Origin: Planctomycetota bacterium
Lineage (GTDB): Bacteria > Planctomycetota > Phycisphaerae > Sedimentisphaerales > UBA12454
Assembly (NCBI GenBank): GCA_018828825.1
Contig: JAHJUV010000070.1
Location: 1-8,750 of the forward strand
Direction of reading: 5' to 3'
DNA length: 8,750 bases
This document shows, one piece after another, positions 1 to 6,703 of the stretch. The position numbers and the translations under genes were made by a program. A model generated the notes under the pieces. The model made no database searches. It worked only from the letters and a program-made list of their open reading frames with translations, and was not told where the DNA came from. The stretch's first letter is position 1. Every line of letters starts with the position of its first letter.

Positions 1-411
1 GCCGAATTCGTTGAACAAACGGCCTTTAAACTCATTTATGGGCTGTTTGTTTATCTGGCGTACGTCAATCAGCAGAATTTCCGGCATACTTTTGACGCCG
101 GTGTGTTTGTCCTCGAAGGTTTTCCTGCCATAGGCGATATCAACATTGAAAAATTTCTCAATATTTCTGAAAGCATCTGCGTAATCTGTCCTTGCAAAAC
201 CGTCTGCGCTTGAATAAAGTACTTCGCCGCCCGGCCCGAGGCGATTATGAACGGGACCTTCGGTAGTGAAAAGTGTGCTTACAAGGATTGTTCTGCCGGT
301 ATTTTCGAGATAAGATTTACTGGTAAGGATGCCCTGCAGAACGGCGCCAATGCCGCCGATTTTACCGATTGCTTCGTGAGTTACATGAACAATGTTGGTC
401 TTATAATTCAT
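1..411 (-). CDS. Glycosyltransferase, starch/glycogen-synthase-like, N-terminal fragment
   Basis: The gene runs off the left window edge, leaving the first 137 codons. The N-terminus reads IVHVTHEAIGKIGGIGAVLQG. This matches the first beta-strand and the K-x-G-G-x nucleotide-sugar loop (residues 17-21) of GT-B starch/glycogen synthases: KTGG in GT5, NKVGGI in GT3. Such enzymes transfer glucose from ADP- or UDP-glucose to an alpha-glucan. A second Rossmann-like strand (PEILLIDV, about residues 110-117) fits the same fold. The ATG at 411 is preceded by GAAAGGGA at a usable distance. It starts 86 bases after the secretin stop, so it may be the last gene of the operon or an independent unit; no clear terminator separates them. 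The substrate cannot be decided from the fragment, and a GT4-type enzyme is the main alternative. Confidence 0.7.
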   Translation of the reverse strand, partial: MNYKTNIVHVTHEAIGKIGGIGAVLQGILTSKSYLENTGRTILVSTLFTTEGPVHNRLGPGGEVLYSSADGFARTDYADAFRNIEKFFNVDIAYGRKTFEDKHTGVKSMPEILLIDVRQINKQPINEFKGRLFNEFG

Positions 412-497
412 TACGCTGTTTCCCTTTCGCAAAGTGCCATGTTGTTAATTCATCGACAATCACACTATTAAATTATAAAAAATAAATCTCCAAAGGT

Positions 498-1793
498 TCA
501 TTTTTTGGATAGTTTCTTTGCCTTTTTTGCTTCTTTCTCTTTTTTTATCTTCTCAGCTTCTTGTTTTTTCTCTTTTTCTCTTCTTTCATCAGCCTCCGGA
601 ATTGTCAGAAGAGGTCTTTGTGTAATTTCATTAAACTTTTTCATTTCAAGAACATTCAGTTTTTCACGGGCATCATAGATATGTGGCGACAGAATTATCA
701 GCAGTTCCGAATTATTCTCGGTAGTCTTTGTGGACTTGAAAGCCAGGCCTACAATCGGCAGGTCTCCGAGTATAGGAAGCTGATAGGTTTGCTTTTGAGT
801 TTTTTTCTGTCTTAAGCCGCCAATGACGAGTACCTGTCCGTCTTCCAGCAACAAAGAGCTTACTACCTTTCTGGTATCGACGGTTGGCACAGCGTTGAGT
901 TCGCCTGTATAGGCATTTTGTTCTGTTTCGACGTTCAAGAGAATGAACTTGTCATCAGTTAATGTCGCTCCAATATTAAGCATCACTCCTACATTTTTGA
1001 ATTTAGTACTGGTTAGGGAGCCACCCTCGCTGGTTTGAGATATTTCTGAGTATGGTATTTCTTCAACGGCTTCGATAGAAGCGGTCTGGCCGCTGACGAC
1101 CATCACTCGCGGACTTGCGAGTATTTCAACGTTATTTTTCTGCTGGATTGCATGAATGACGCTTCTAATATCGCCTCCAAACAGAAGCCAAAGGTCAGAA
1201 CCTGTTCCGGTAGTGTTAAATGCCGTAGCGTTGCCAATAGTGTTTATTGTGTCAGTGGCTGTCCTTTCTGTACTTCCCAAACGATCTGTAAAACCAAGAT
1301 TTTGTCTAAAAACAGCTTCATGCTGGTCTTTGGCTGTGAGCATGTCCCAGTTTATGCCGAGTTCAGTTGCGTTGTTAAGTTTTACATCGACGAGAACGAC
1401 CTCAATCATAACCTGGTCGGGCTTGCGGTCAATTTTTCTAATCTGCTCAAGAATTTTTTCGACATTTTCATTTGTATCGCAGATAATCAGGGTATTGCCT
1501 TTACTGTCCGGCTCCATACTGCCGTATTCTCCCGACATACTTGAAATTGTTGCCTTGACGCTCTTTGCGTCCAGAAACTTCAGTGTCGCAGTATCGACAA
1601 AGAGGTCGGGCTTTACGGTTATAGCCGCTCCGATAGGCGCCCGATTCTGGTTCGGCGTAAATTGCATAAATGGATTGCTCTTGGTTATCTCATTTATGTC
1701 AATTGCCGGTTCATCGGCACCCTGGATTATCGCCACCAGGCTTATCAGGATTATTGCCAACATTAAATTTCTATATTTGTTTATTTTCAACAT
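498..1793 (-). CDS. Short secretin (GspD/PilQ family outer-membrane pore)
   Basis: The secretin would form the outer-membrane channel of the assembly system. Numbering here is from the upstream ATG at 1802. A hydrophobic signal segment (residues 13-28, ending near QGA|DEP) has no lipobox cysteine. One NolW-type N domain follows (about 70-128, with NTLIICDTNENVEKILEQI), then the secretin beta-domain: IEVVLVDV (133-140), EIPYSEIS (248-255), and the signature LLLEDGQVLVIGGL (317-330) with LPILGDLPIVG and ELLIILSPHI. The tail (about 400-434) is Lys/Glu-rich. At about 431 residues it is much shorter than typical GspD or PilQ, with only one periplasmic N domain. I chose the ATG at 1793 because AAGGAG at 1804-1809 lies 10 bases upstream of it but only 1 base from the ATG at 1802. 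The start overlaps the 3' end of the PilO-like gene by 23 bases, which suggests translational coupling. Confidence 0.92.
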   Translation of the reverse strand: MLKINKYRNLMLAIILISLVAIIQGADEPAIDINEITKSNPFMQFTPNQNRAPIGAAITVKPDLFVDTATLKFLDAKSVKATISSMSGEYGSMEPDSKGNTLIICDTNENVEKILEQIRKIDRKPDQVMIEVVLVDVKLNNATELGINWDMLTAKDQHEAVFRQNLGFTDRLGSTERTATDTINTIGNATAFNTTGTGSDLWLLFGGDIRSVIHAIQQKNNVEILASPRVMVVSGQTASIEAVEEIPYSEISQTSEGGSLTSTKFKNVGVMLNIGATLTDDKFILLNVETEQNAYTGELNAVPTVDTRKVVSSLLLEDGQVLVIGGLRQKKTQKQTYQLPILGDLPIVGLAFKSTKTTENNSELLIILSPHIYDAREKLNVLEMKKFNEITQRPLLTIPEADERREKEKKQEAEKIKKEKEAKKAKKLSKK

Positions 1794-2376
1794 AGTCTGC
1801 ATTCTCCTTAACCTTTAATGTGTATATGCTTAAAGTAATATTGCAGCTCAGATATCCGCTTGTCGCCGCCTGTTTCATACTCACGCTTATCGTATCAATC
1901 CAGACTTTTGCGGGTTTGTTCTGAATTGTATTTAAAAATTTCACTATATTTCCATAACCTCCGAGAAGACTCATATCTGCCTGGTACTGGTAAATCTCAA
2001 TCGAGTTATTATCCTTTACGGTGATCTCTCTTGATGGTGAAAGCCTGAGATTTACAACCTGACAGCCGTTCTTTTCAGCTATTGACTGAATGCCTGAAAG
2101 AAAACTTTTTGCCTGCTCTATCTTGAAAAACACCTGTTTCTCTGATTCAAACTTTTGCGTAAGTTCATCGAGTTTCTGCCGGCGCAGCTTCAGTTGTGTG
2201 GTTATGAGCCTGCCGATTTTTTCCCTTGTGTCCATCGTATCGTGGTATTTCTGGGCGGCCGCAAGATATTGCGTTTGCGGCGTGATAAACCAGTTGTATA
2301 TCGCAACGAAACCTATAAGCAGTATTGCCGCAGTAAGAATGTTGCGCTTTGAGTAGTCTGAATATTTCGATGTCAT
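1771..2376 (-). CDS. PilO/GspM-like inner-membrane assembly protein
   Basis: This 201-residue bitopic protein has the PilO/GspM layout. A short basic cytoplasmic N-terminus is followed by one membrane helix (about residues 12-31, ILTAAILLIGFVAIYNWF). Next comes a charged, probably coiled-coil stretch (about 38-85) and a periplasmic alpha/beta region resembling the ferredoxin-like PilO domain (about 88-190). The family pairs with PilN/GspL to couple the cytoplasmic ATPase platform to the secretin. The context agrees: the PilM-PilN fusion ends 20 bases upstream and the secretin gene overlaps its end. The ATG at 2376 has AAAGGA about 8 bases upstream. No PilP-like lipoprotein follows, as in T2SS rather than T4aP. 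The family call is structural and contextual, because PilO sequences are poorly conserved. Confidence 0.82.
   Translation of the reverse strand: MTSKYSDYSKRNILTAAILLIGFVAIYNWFITPQTQYLAAAQKYHDTMDTREKIGRLITTQLKLRRQKLDELTQKFESEKQVFFKIEQAKSFLSGIQSIAEKNGCQVVNLRLSPSREITVKDNNSIEIYQYQADMSLLGGYGNIVKFLNTIQNKPAKVWIDTISVSMKQAATSGYLSCNITLSIYTLKVKENADYVENKQI
1804..1809 (-). promoter_or_regulatory. Shine-Dalgarno site deciding the secretin start
   Basis: AAGGAG on the minus strand lies inside the gap left of the PilO-like coding end. Its 10-base spacing to the ATG at 1793 is acceptable, while the 1-base spacing to the ATG at 1802 is not. It therefore supports the shorter secretin by three residues. Confidence 0.6.
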
Positions 2377-2396
2377 ATCAATTATCCTTTGTTCTC

Positions 2397-3905
2397 TTAT
2401 TTTTTAAGGGAACAGGTTATCAAATAATCAATCAGGTTATTGGCATACTGTGTATTTTGTTTCGCATCCGCAAGCTGAGCGGAGTTTATGGTTTTGCATT
2501 TGTTCAGCCTGTTCACAAAATCATTAACAGCGTTATAATTTATAGCCAGCCCTTCAATCTGCACCATCGATGAATCTCGTGCCCGCATTTCCTGTATCTG
2601 CACAGTCGCCGGGGCCTTTGTGCTTACTTCGGCCAGTATATAAGCCCAGTTATTCCAGGTCTTGTCCTCAAGTGCGGTTTTAAGGGCATCAATATTCCGG
2701 GCAACCTGCACAGTTCTGTCGTTTACATCGGCTTGTGTCTTAATCAATTTTGATATATCAAAATTTGACATACCCTGCTCTTTTTTACTGAGCTCGTCTT
2801 TAACGTTTGAGGTTTTCTTTGCGAGGAATCCCATATATATAAATATAAACAGCAAAATCACGGCAGCGATATTTGCTATAATCACCAGTTGGCGCCGGGA
2901 TTTTCTAATTTCAAATATTTCGCCAGGCAGCATATTAATACTTACAGCCGAGTCGTTGACATCGAGCAGCTTCATTGCCGCCCCTGCCGCAACGGGAGAA
3001 AAATCTTTGTTTGCCGCATCTTCACAGATGATATCGATATGGCTCGAATCAATCGCGGTTACCTCAATGTTTTGGTGGTGTATGTGTTTTTGCAGTTGCG
3101 GGACTATTTCCTTTGTTTTTGACGGGTCGTAGCTGCAGGCCAAAAATACAGGCCATTTCTCCTGTTTTGCGGTTTTTTCAAGTTCGTAAAACTGCACAAT
3201 GGAGTCTATCTGCTCGGCAATTACGCCGGTTTGTTCCGGCAAGCTGGAAATATCAAAATCTAATTTCTTTGTGCGGAGAAAATCGAACTTCTGCCCGCTA
3301 AAAACGCACAGACTCATATTGTCATCGTGCAGGAGAACGAGCATTACATTTTTGTTCCCAGCAGATTTTATAACCTTGTTATAACAGGCCCTGACAAGCG
3401 CAACAATCGCAGGTTCTATAAGCCGAATATCTACGTTCTTTTTTTCCAGTTCTTTTGTAACCATAGTGAGCGGCCCGGTCTGAGCGGCTCCAACCAGAAC
3501 GGTTTTTTTCTCTGAAGCGCCCCTGAGAGCACAATAGTCTATCTGGACATTCTTAAGCGGCAGAACCGCATACTGTCTTAGCTCTTCCTGGATAAATTTT
3601 CTGGCTGCGTCCGGCGAAGAGTCGGGAAGACTTAAAATCTGGAGCAGCTCAGGCGATGAACAAAAACACATACCCGCTTCACAATGCCGCGGAAAACCTG
3701 TCAGCTTTGATTTTATTACTGCATTTGCGAAGGATTTAAAATCTTCGGATTCTTTATCGATTTTTATTCGGCTGCTGCCCAGAAGCATAATTCTATCGCC
3801 ATCTCTCTCAAGACGGACAACGCTCACGAAATCCTTACATACATCTATTCCCACCGTTTTCTTGTGAGCGTTTACACGAAAAGATTTATGTTTTTTCTTT
3901 CTCAT
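2397..3905 (-). CDS. PilM-PilN fusion (GspL-like) inner-membrane platform protein
   Basis: The 502-residue protein joins two proteins that are separate in type IV pilus operons. Residues about 17-320 are an actin-like PilM domain: VGIDVCKDFVSVVRL (18-32) resembles the first phosphate loop, EELRQYAVLPLKNVQIDY (107-124) is the typical PilM segment, and EPAIVALVRA (164-173) and SPVAAGAAM (303-311) are later landmarks. INMLPGEIFEIRKSRRQ (323-339) is the cytoplasmic PilN signature that normally docks into PilM. One membrane helix (about 339-361) follows, then a coiled coil (about 363-412) and a ferredoxin-like periplasmic domain (about 415-500). This is the GspL architecture. It should recruit the GspE-type ATPase and bind the PilO-like partner. 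The start overlaps the preceding stop as ATGA, and GAGGAT lies about 8 bases upstream. The very basic first 15 residues are unusual but have no assigned role. Confidence 0.88.
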   Translation of the reverse strand: MRKKKHKSFRVNAHKKTVGIDVCKDFVSVVRLERDGDRIMLLGSSRIKIDKESEDFKSFANAVIKSKLTGFPRHCEAGMCFCSSPELLQILSLPDSSPDAARKFIQEELRQYAVLPLKNVQIDYCALRGASEKKTVLVGAAQTGPLTMVTKELEKKNVDIRLIEPAIVALVRACYNKVIKSAGNKNVMLVLLHDDNMSLCVFSGQKFDFLRTKKLDFDISSLPEQTGVIAEQIDSIVQFYELEKTAKQEKWPVFLACSYDPSKTKEIVPQLQKHIHHQNIEVTAIDSSHIDIICEDAANKDFSPVAAGAAMKLLDVNDSAVSINMLPGEIFEIRKSRRQLVIIANIAAVILLFIFIYMGFLAKKTSNVKDELSKKEQGMSNFDISKLIKTQADVNDRTVQVARNIDALKTALEDKTWNNWAYILAEVSTKAPATVQIQEMRARDSSMVQIEGLAINYNAVNDFVNRLNKCKTINSAQLADAKQNTQYANNLIDYLITCSLKK

Positions 3906-4312
3906 TCATTTATCCTCAACTGGTCAACACGAATCACATAGGGGCTTGTGCTGCCGATTGTAATATCCGCTTGAACTTTGGCTTTATAACCCTGCGGCGA
4001 AGTTCCCTCCGAAATAATATTGGGGTCCGATGAGCCTGTTAGTGGATATCTGCTAACGATATAAGAACCGCCGCCGAAACTTTTATTGTTGAAACCTGCA
4101 TTCCAGCTTGAATCGTTTCGAATCTCACCAAAGGCATCGGCTATACCTGCCTCGGCAATCGCCAGCGCCTGTGCCGCGAAAATTTCGTTTCTCATAATCT
4201 GTATCTGTTCGGTGTTCATCTCCAGCATACCGACGACAAAAGCCGTCAAAAGCGCTATGGTAAAAACCACCATAAGCAAAACCGAACCGTTATTTTTTCT
4301 TGTATTTTCCAT
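3902..4312 (-). CDS. Small GspK/PilX-like minor pseudopilin
   Basis: The 136-residue protein has a PilX/GspK-type N-terminus: a polar leader with N-N-G (to residue 9), then SVLLMVVFTIALLTAFVVGML (10-30) as the membrane helix. The fifth position after Gly is Met, not Glu, as in the GspK-type tip subunit. EAGIADAFGEIR (54-65) is the alpha-helical landmark of PilX proteins, followed by a small beta region. It is far shorter than canonical GspK (about 300 residues) and lacks that protein's added alpha-domain, so PilX-like is the safer label. It would sit at the filament tip with the H-, I- and J-type subunits. The upstream stop is only 6 bases away, and the only candidate ribosome site (AGAGGAAA, inside the upstream gene) is about 20 bases off. 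Translational coupling is therefore likely. Its stop overlaps the next start by ATGA. Confidence 0.75.
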   Translation of the reverse strand: MENTRKNNGSVLLMVVFTIALLTAFVVGMLEMNTEQIQIMRNEIFAAQALAIAEAGIADAFGEIRNDSSWNAGFNNKSFGGGSYIVSRYPLTGSSDPNIISEGTSPQGYKAKVQADITIGSTSPYVIRVDQLRINE

Positions 4313-4318
4313 ATATTT

Positions 4319-6388
4319 TTATGGTAATATTTCCTCTTGGATAATTTCGCCGCCGAAAGTCCATGCCTGACTTTGTCCGCCGCTGCCGCCGCCCTCGAAA
4401 CTTGAATCAAGGTCAACATGAACTCTGCATCCGCCTGACAGTGTGTTTGCTTTCATTCGCCCGTAAAATTGACTCGAACCCCACAGGCTTACTGATCCGT
4501 TTGGATTGTCCAGCAGGGCATAAACACTGCCGGTTCCCCACGTGCTGAACGATTTGTTACTGCCGAGCATATAAATCCTCAGATTGGAAGGCAGGCGCTC
4601 ATGATAGGAATTTAAATCTCCACCTATATTGCAATTTCCTCTTACATAGAGTTCCAAGCTCGAACCAGGGAGGATTCTTATACTTCTGCCGCTGCCTATA
4701 TTTAAGTCGCCATTTAGCAAAATTGTTATATTGCCGTCGATAGTGATATAAGAACTCCAAAGGGATATGCTGTTAAAATAATGATTGCTGTTTAGTACTC
4801 GTTCTTCTCCCAGCCAGTCATCCGTTGGGAAGTTTCCCTGAGGTGAGCCGCTGAACGGCGGGCCTGTTGGTGTGGTCGGATTTGGAAAGCTCATTAACTC
4901 ATCGAGCGTTCCTTGCTCACCGGTAATTGTAGAACCCCATGTTGAAATTCCGACGGTCGGATTGCCGCCCGGTCCGATGTAGGCGTCACCGTATATTATG
5001 CCGCCGCTCCAAAGACTTATTATGTTGTATCCAATAGCGTTTGAAGTAACAACAGCGTTATGCGAAACATTACTTCCGCCATAGAAACCGGCGCTCGAAT
5101 TATAACTGTCAAAGATGCCGTTCGAGCCGCCATAACCGACGGTATTTTTCACTGCAATTTTAGGGTCGTTGTCAATTACCCGGTAATTAAGGATAAGCCT
5201 CGGGGTATGAGCGTCTGTTCCGGTAGTGTTTTCGGCAGCGGCAAACCGGATGGTGTTGTTTGAGCTGTTTATTATGCCGAAACCGTAATTTTCATAGTCG
5301 CCGTTAACCCAGCCGCGGACAATTTCTGTAACATCGATTTCTACGGTAGTTAGGGCGCTATTGCCGAGATTTGCAGTTACAGCACTTGCCGAATCGCAGT
5401 TTATGCCCGGACGGACGCCTCCGCCGATACTGTTCCATGTTGAAGTTTCTGTCCATGGCACATTCATACGGTAAAAGTAAACATTCGCATTGTCATTATG
5501 ATTAATATACCAGAGTTCTAACTTAGCTTCTGTGATTTCAGTATTTTCGGGTATCTGGTCGTTTGCATCACCGACAATATCTTTAAAGCATAAAAGGCCG
5601 TGAATAACCGAAGGATTTTCCCAGTTGTCGATATTTATAACAGCGTCGCAGCCGGAATCTCCTGCAACTCCCTTTTGATAATCAAAGAAATCGTCCGGTT
5701 GGCCGGACTTTACCATAATGTCAATAACGTTCTGTTCCAATACAGATGCACTATTAGTCCTTATGAAAACTTCCGAGAGAAAAGTTCTGTCTGTTCCCAT
5801 CGGGTTGCTGTTCGTAAAAATTGTTTCGATTTTTACGAGCCGAATACTATTTGCATCGGTTGTCAGCGTAATGGCGGGGTCGATTAAATAGCTGCTTATC
5901 TGAAATTTGCTCACCGGGCCTGCGAGTTGTGCTTCGCTGCCGAGGTCGCCGAAGACAACGTATCCGTCGCTGACCATATACCGTTTTTTTGTGTCGTTGG
6001 CGTCCCAAAAAGTTATAAAACCTTCAATTGCATCGCTGGAACTTACGCTGACAAGCTGTTTTGCCGCAGAAAGGTTTCTGTTTATGTGCTCCTGGAGAAC
6101 TCTGCCGTTCTGAATCATATTGGCCGAGGCCTCAGAACTTGCCCAACTGTTTCGTATAGCGCGAAACTGCGGCATTATCGCCGCCATAATAATAACCATT
6201 ATGGCCATTGCGATTATCATCTCTGCCAGAGTAAGCCCCCTCACCAATTTGTTTATAGCCATAGAGCTATTTATTTGCCCGCGAACTCGCTTCTGCATAT
6301 TTTTCCGCTTTTCACCCACAATACAAATTGGTGTGGGGGTAAGCCCCTTTCCGCCTCGGCGGATAAAATTATGTTTTTCTGTACGCAT
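4319..6388 (-). CDS. Chimeric GspJ-like pseudopilin with DNRLRE and PilX-type beta domains
   Basis: The 689-residue protein is about three times the size of GspJ. Residues 1-14 form a basic leader ending in KG. Residues 15-50 come from an inserted repeat element. G51|LTLAEM is the regenerated prepilin cleavage site with Glu at mature position 5, followed by a hydrophobic helix (57-73) and a GspJ-like body to about 215. Residues about 245-403 match the DNRLRE domain family: AKLELWYI (288-295), EIDVTEIVRGWVNGDYENYGFGI (350-372), RFAAAE, and TPRLILNYRV (395-404). Residues about 405-665 resemble the DUF7305/PilX C-terminal region (DSYNSSAGFYGG, YGDAYIGPGG) and carry five S-L/T-W motifs. The ATG at 6388 has AAGGAAAG at 6392-6399 and is preferred. 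Internal ATGs at residues 31 and 43 exist, and the one at 43 (MAINKLVRG|LTL) would give a minimal leader. The protein would be an exported filament-tip subunit; its large ectodomain suggests adhesion or cargo contact, which is inference. Confidence 0.85.
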   Translation of the reverse strand: MRTEKHNFIRRGGKGLTPTPICIVGEKRKNMQKRVRGQINSSMAINKLVRGLTLAEMIIAMAIMVIIMAAIMPQFRAIRNSWASSEASANMIQNGRVLQEHINRNLSAAKQLVSVSSSDAIEGFITFWDANDTKKRYMVSDGYVVFGDLGSEAQLAGPVSKFQISSYLIDPAITLTTDANSIRLVKIETIFTNSNPMGTDRTFLSEVFIRTNSASVLEQNVIDIMVKSGQPDDFFDYQKGVAGDSGCDAVINIDNWENPSVIHGLLCFKDIVGDANDQIPENTEITEAKLELWYINHNDNANVYFYRMNVPWTETSTWNSIGGGVRPGINCDSASAVTANLGNSALTTVEIDVTEIVRGWVNGDYENYGFGIINSSNNTIRFAAAENTTGTDAHTPRLILNYRVIDNDPKIAVKNTVGYGGSNGIFDSYNSSAGFYGGSNVSHNAVVTSNAIGYNIISLWSGGIIYGDAYIGPGGNPTVGISTWGSTITGEQGTLDELMSFPNPTTPTGPPFSGSPQGNFPTDDWLGEERVLNSNHYFNSISLWSSYITIDGNITILLNGDLNIGSGRSIRILPGSSLELYVRGNCNIGGDLNSYHERLPSNLRIYMLGSNKSFSTWGTGSVYALLDNPNGSVSLWGSSQFYGRMKANTLSGGCRVHVDLDSSFEGGGSGGQSQAWTFGGEIIQEEILP
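6236..6339 (-). mobile_element. In-frame palindromic element, copy A, in the J-like pseudopilin leader
   Basis: On the minus strand the 104-bp segment begins CCCCCACACCAATTTGT and ends ACAAATTGGTGAGGGGG, giving 17-bp terminal inverted repeats with one mismatch. TAAG flanks it on both sides (6232-6235 and 6340-6343), consistent with a 4-bp target duplication; the matching context extends to GTAAGCCCC. Element plus duplication is 108 bp, so the reading frame stays open and 36 residues are added (15-50). Inside are two smaller inverted repeats, GCGA/TCGC and ATAGC/GCTAT. The segment is nearly identical to 7067-7170, while the host genes share nothing else apart from the G-L-T-L codons. No transposase is encoded, so mobilisation would have to be in trans. 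The transposon reading is inference; the repeat, the inverted ends and the flanking TAAG are directly visible. Confidence 0.75.
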
Positions 6389-6703
6389 TTTCTTTCCTTA
6401 CTACTCTGCGAAGTAGCTTCTATTCTTCGTAGTAGTCACGCTAAAGGTTGGCTACTGTTAAAGATAAATCGCTACGTAGCACGAGTACCTCTTTAAAAAT
6501 ATCGGCTTATAAGCCGGCCTTGTTAGCTTCAACCCTCATTACTTCCAAAGGGAATCAAAAGCTGCTAAAATCCTTTAACAGCGGGGCAGGAATATATTTT
6601 TATCGGACATTGATGCTTAAATGGTGGGTTTTTTGTTATTCTGTAAGATGAGTCCGATAATATTGAAAATTTTAAATTTTAAATCTTCAATCTTAAATGA
6701 TTC
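6389..6703. other. 315-bp intergenic gap with several inverted repeats, no convincing gene
   Basis: This is the only long gap in a tightly packed operon. Visible structures are: a 30-bp AT-rich imperfect palindrome (6662-6691) just after the upstream stop; TTATCGGAC/GTCCGATAA (6600-6608 with 6652-6660); a nested stem TTAGC...CCCT/AGGG...GCTAA (6523-6568); the perfect palindrome CGGCTTATAAGCCG (6503-6516); CTGTTAAAG/CTTTAACAG (6455-6463 with 6573-6581); GCTACGTAGC (6471-6480); and a hairpin abutting the next ribosome site (6400-6436). A 10-codon ORF (6539-6507, minus, MRVEANKAGL) preceded by GGAAGTA is possible but unproven. I match no known riboswitch. The gap could be a structured leader, an attenuator or remnants of repeats. 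Confidence 0.5.
6400..6436 (-). promoter_or_regulatory. Hairpin next to the ribosome site of the J-like pseudopilin gene
   Basis: ACTACT-CTG-CGAAG at 6400-6413 pairs with CTTCG-TAGTAGT at 6425-6436, leaving a small internal bulge and an 11-base loop. On the mRNA it ends one base before AAGGAAAG (6399-6392), the ribosome site for the ATG at 6388. The position suggests an effect on initiation or mRNA stability. No ligand or protein site can be named. Confidence 0.35.

Noticed and set aside
1156..1818. 220-codon plus-strand open frame opposite the secretin
   Set aside because: The opposite strand encodes a clear secretin with all family motifs. The plus-strand product is low-complexity and hydrophobic with no recognisable domain, typical of an antisense shadow.
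6231..6347. A 9-bp target duplication GTAAGCCCC as the element boundary
   Set aside because: It would leave asymmetric ends, and copy B has GTAAGTCCC on one side. A TAAG duplication gives symmetric 17-bp ends and explains the difference as host sequence. The 9-bp model is not fully excluded.
5927..6496. 189-codon plus-strand open frame across the J-like leader and the gap
   Set aside because: It is antisense to the prepilin N-terminus and the repeat element, and its product has no domain pattern. It is open mainly because the element is stop-free on that strand.
6647..6660. GATGAGTCCG resembling the hammerhead ribozyme core
   Set aside because: The upstream bases are AA rather than CU, and no GGAC-GAAAC second strand follows, so the catalytic core is missing.
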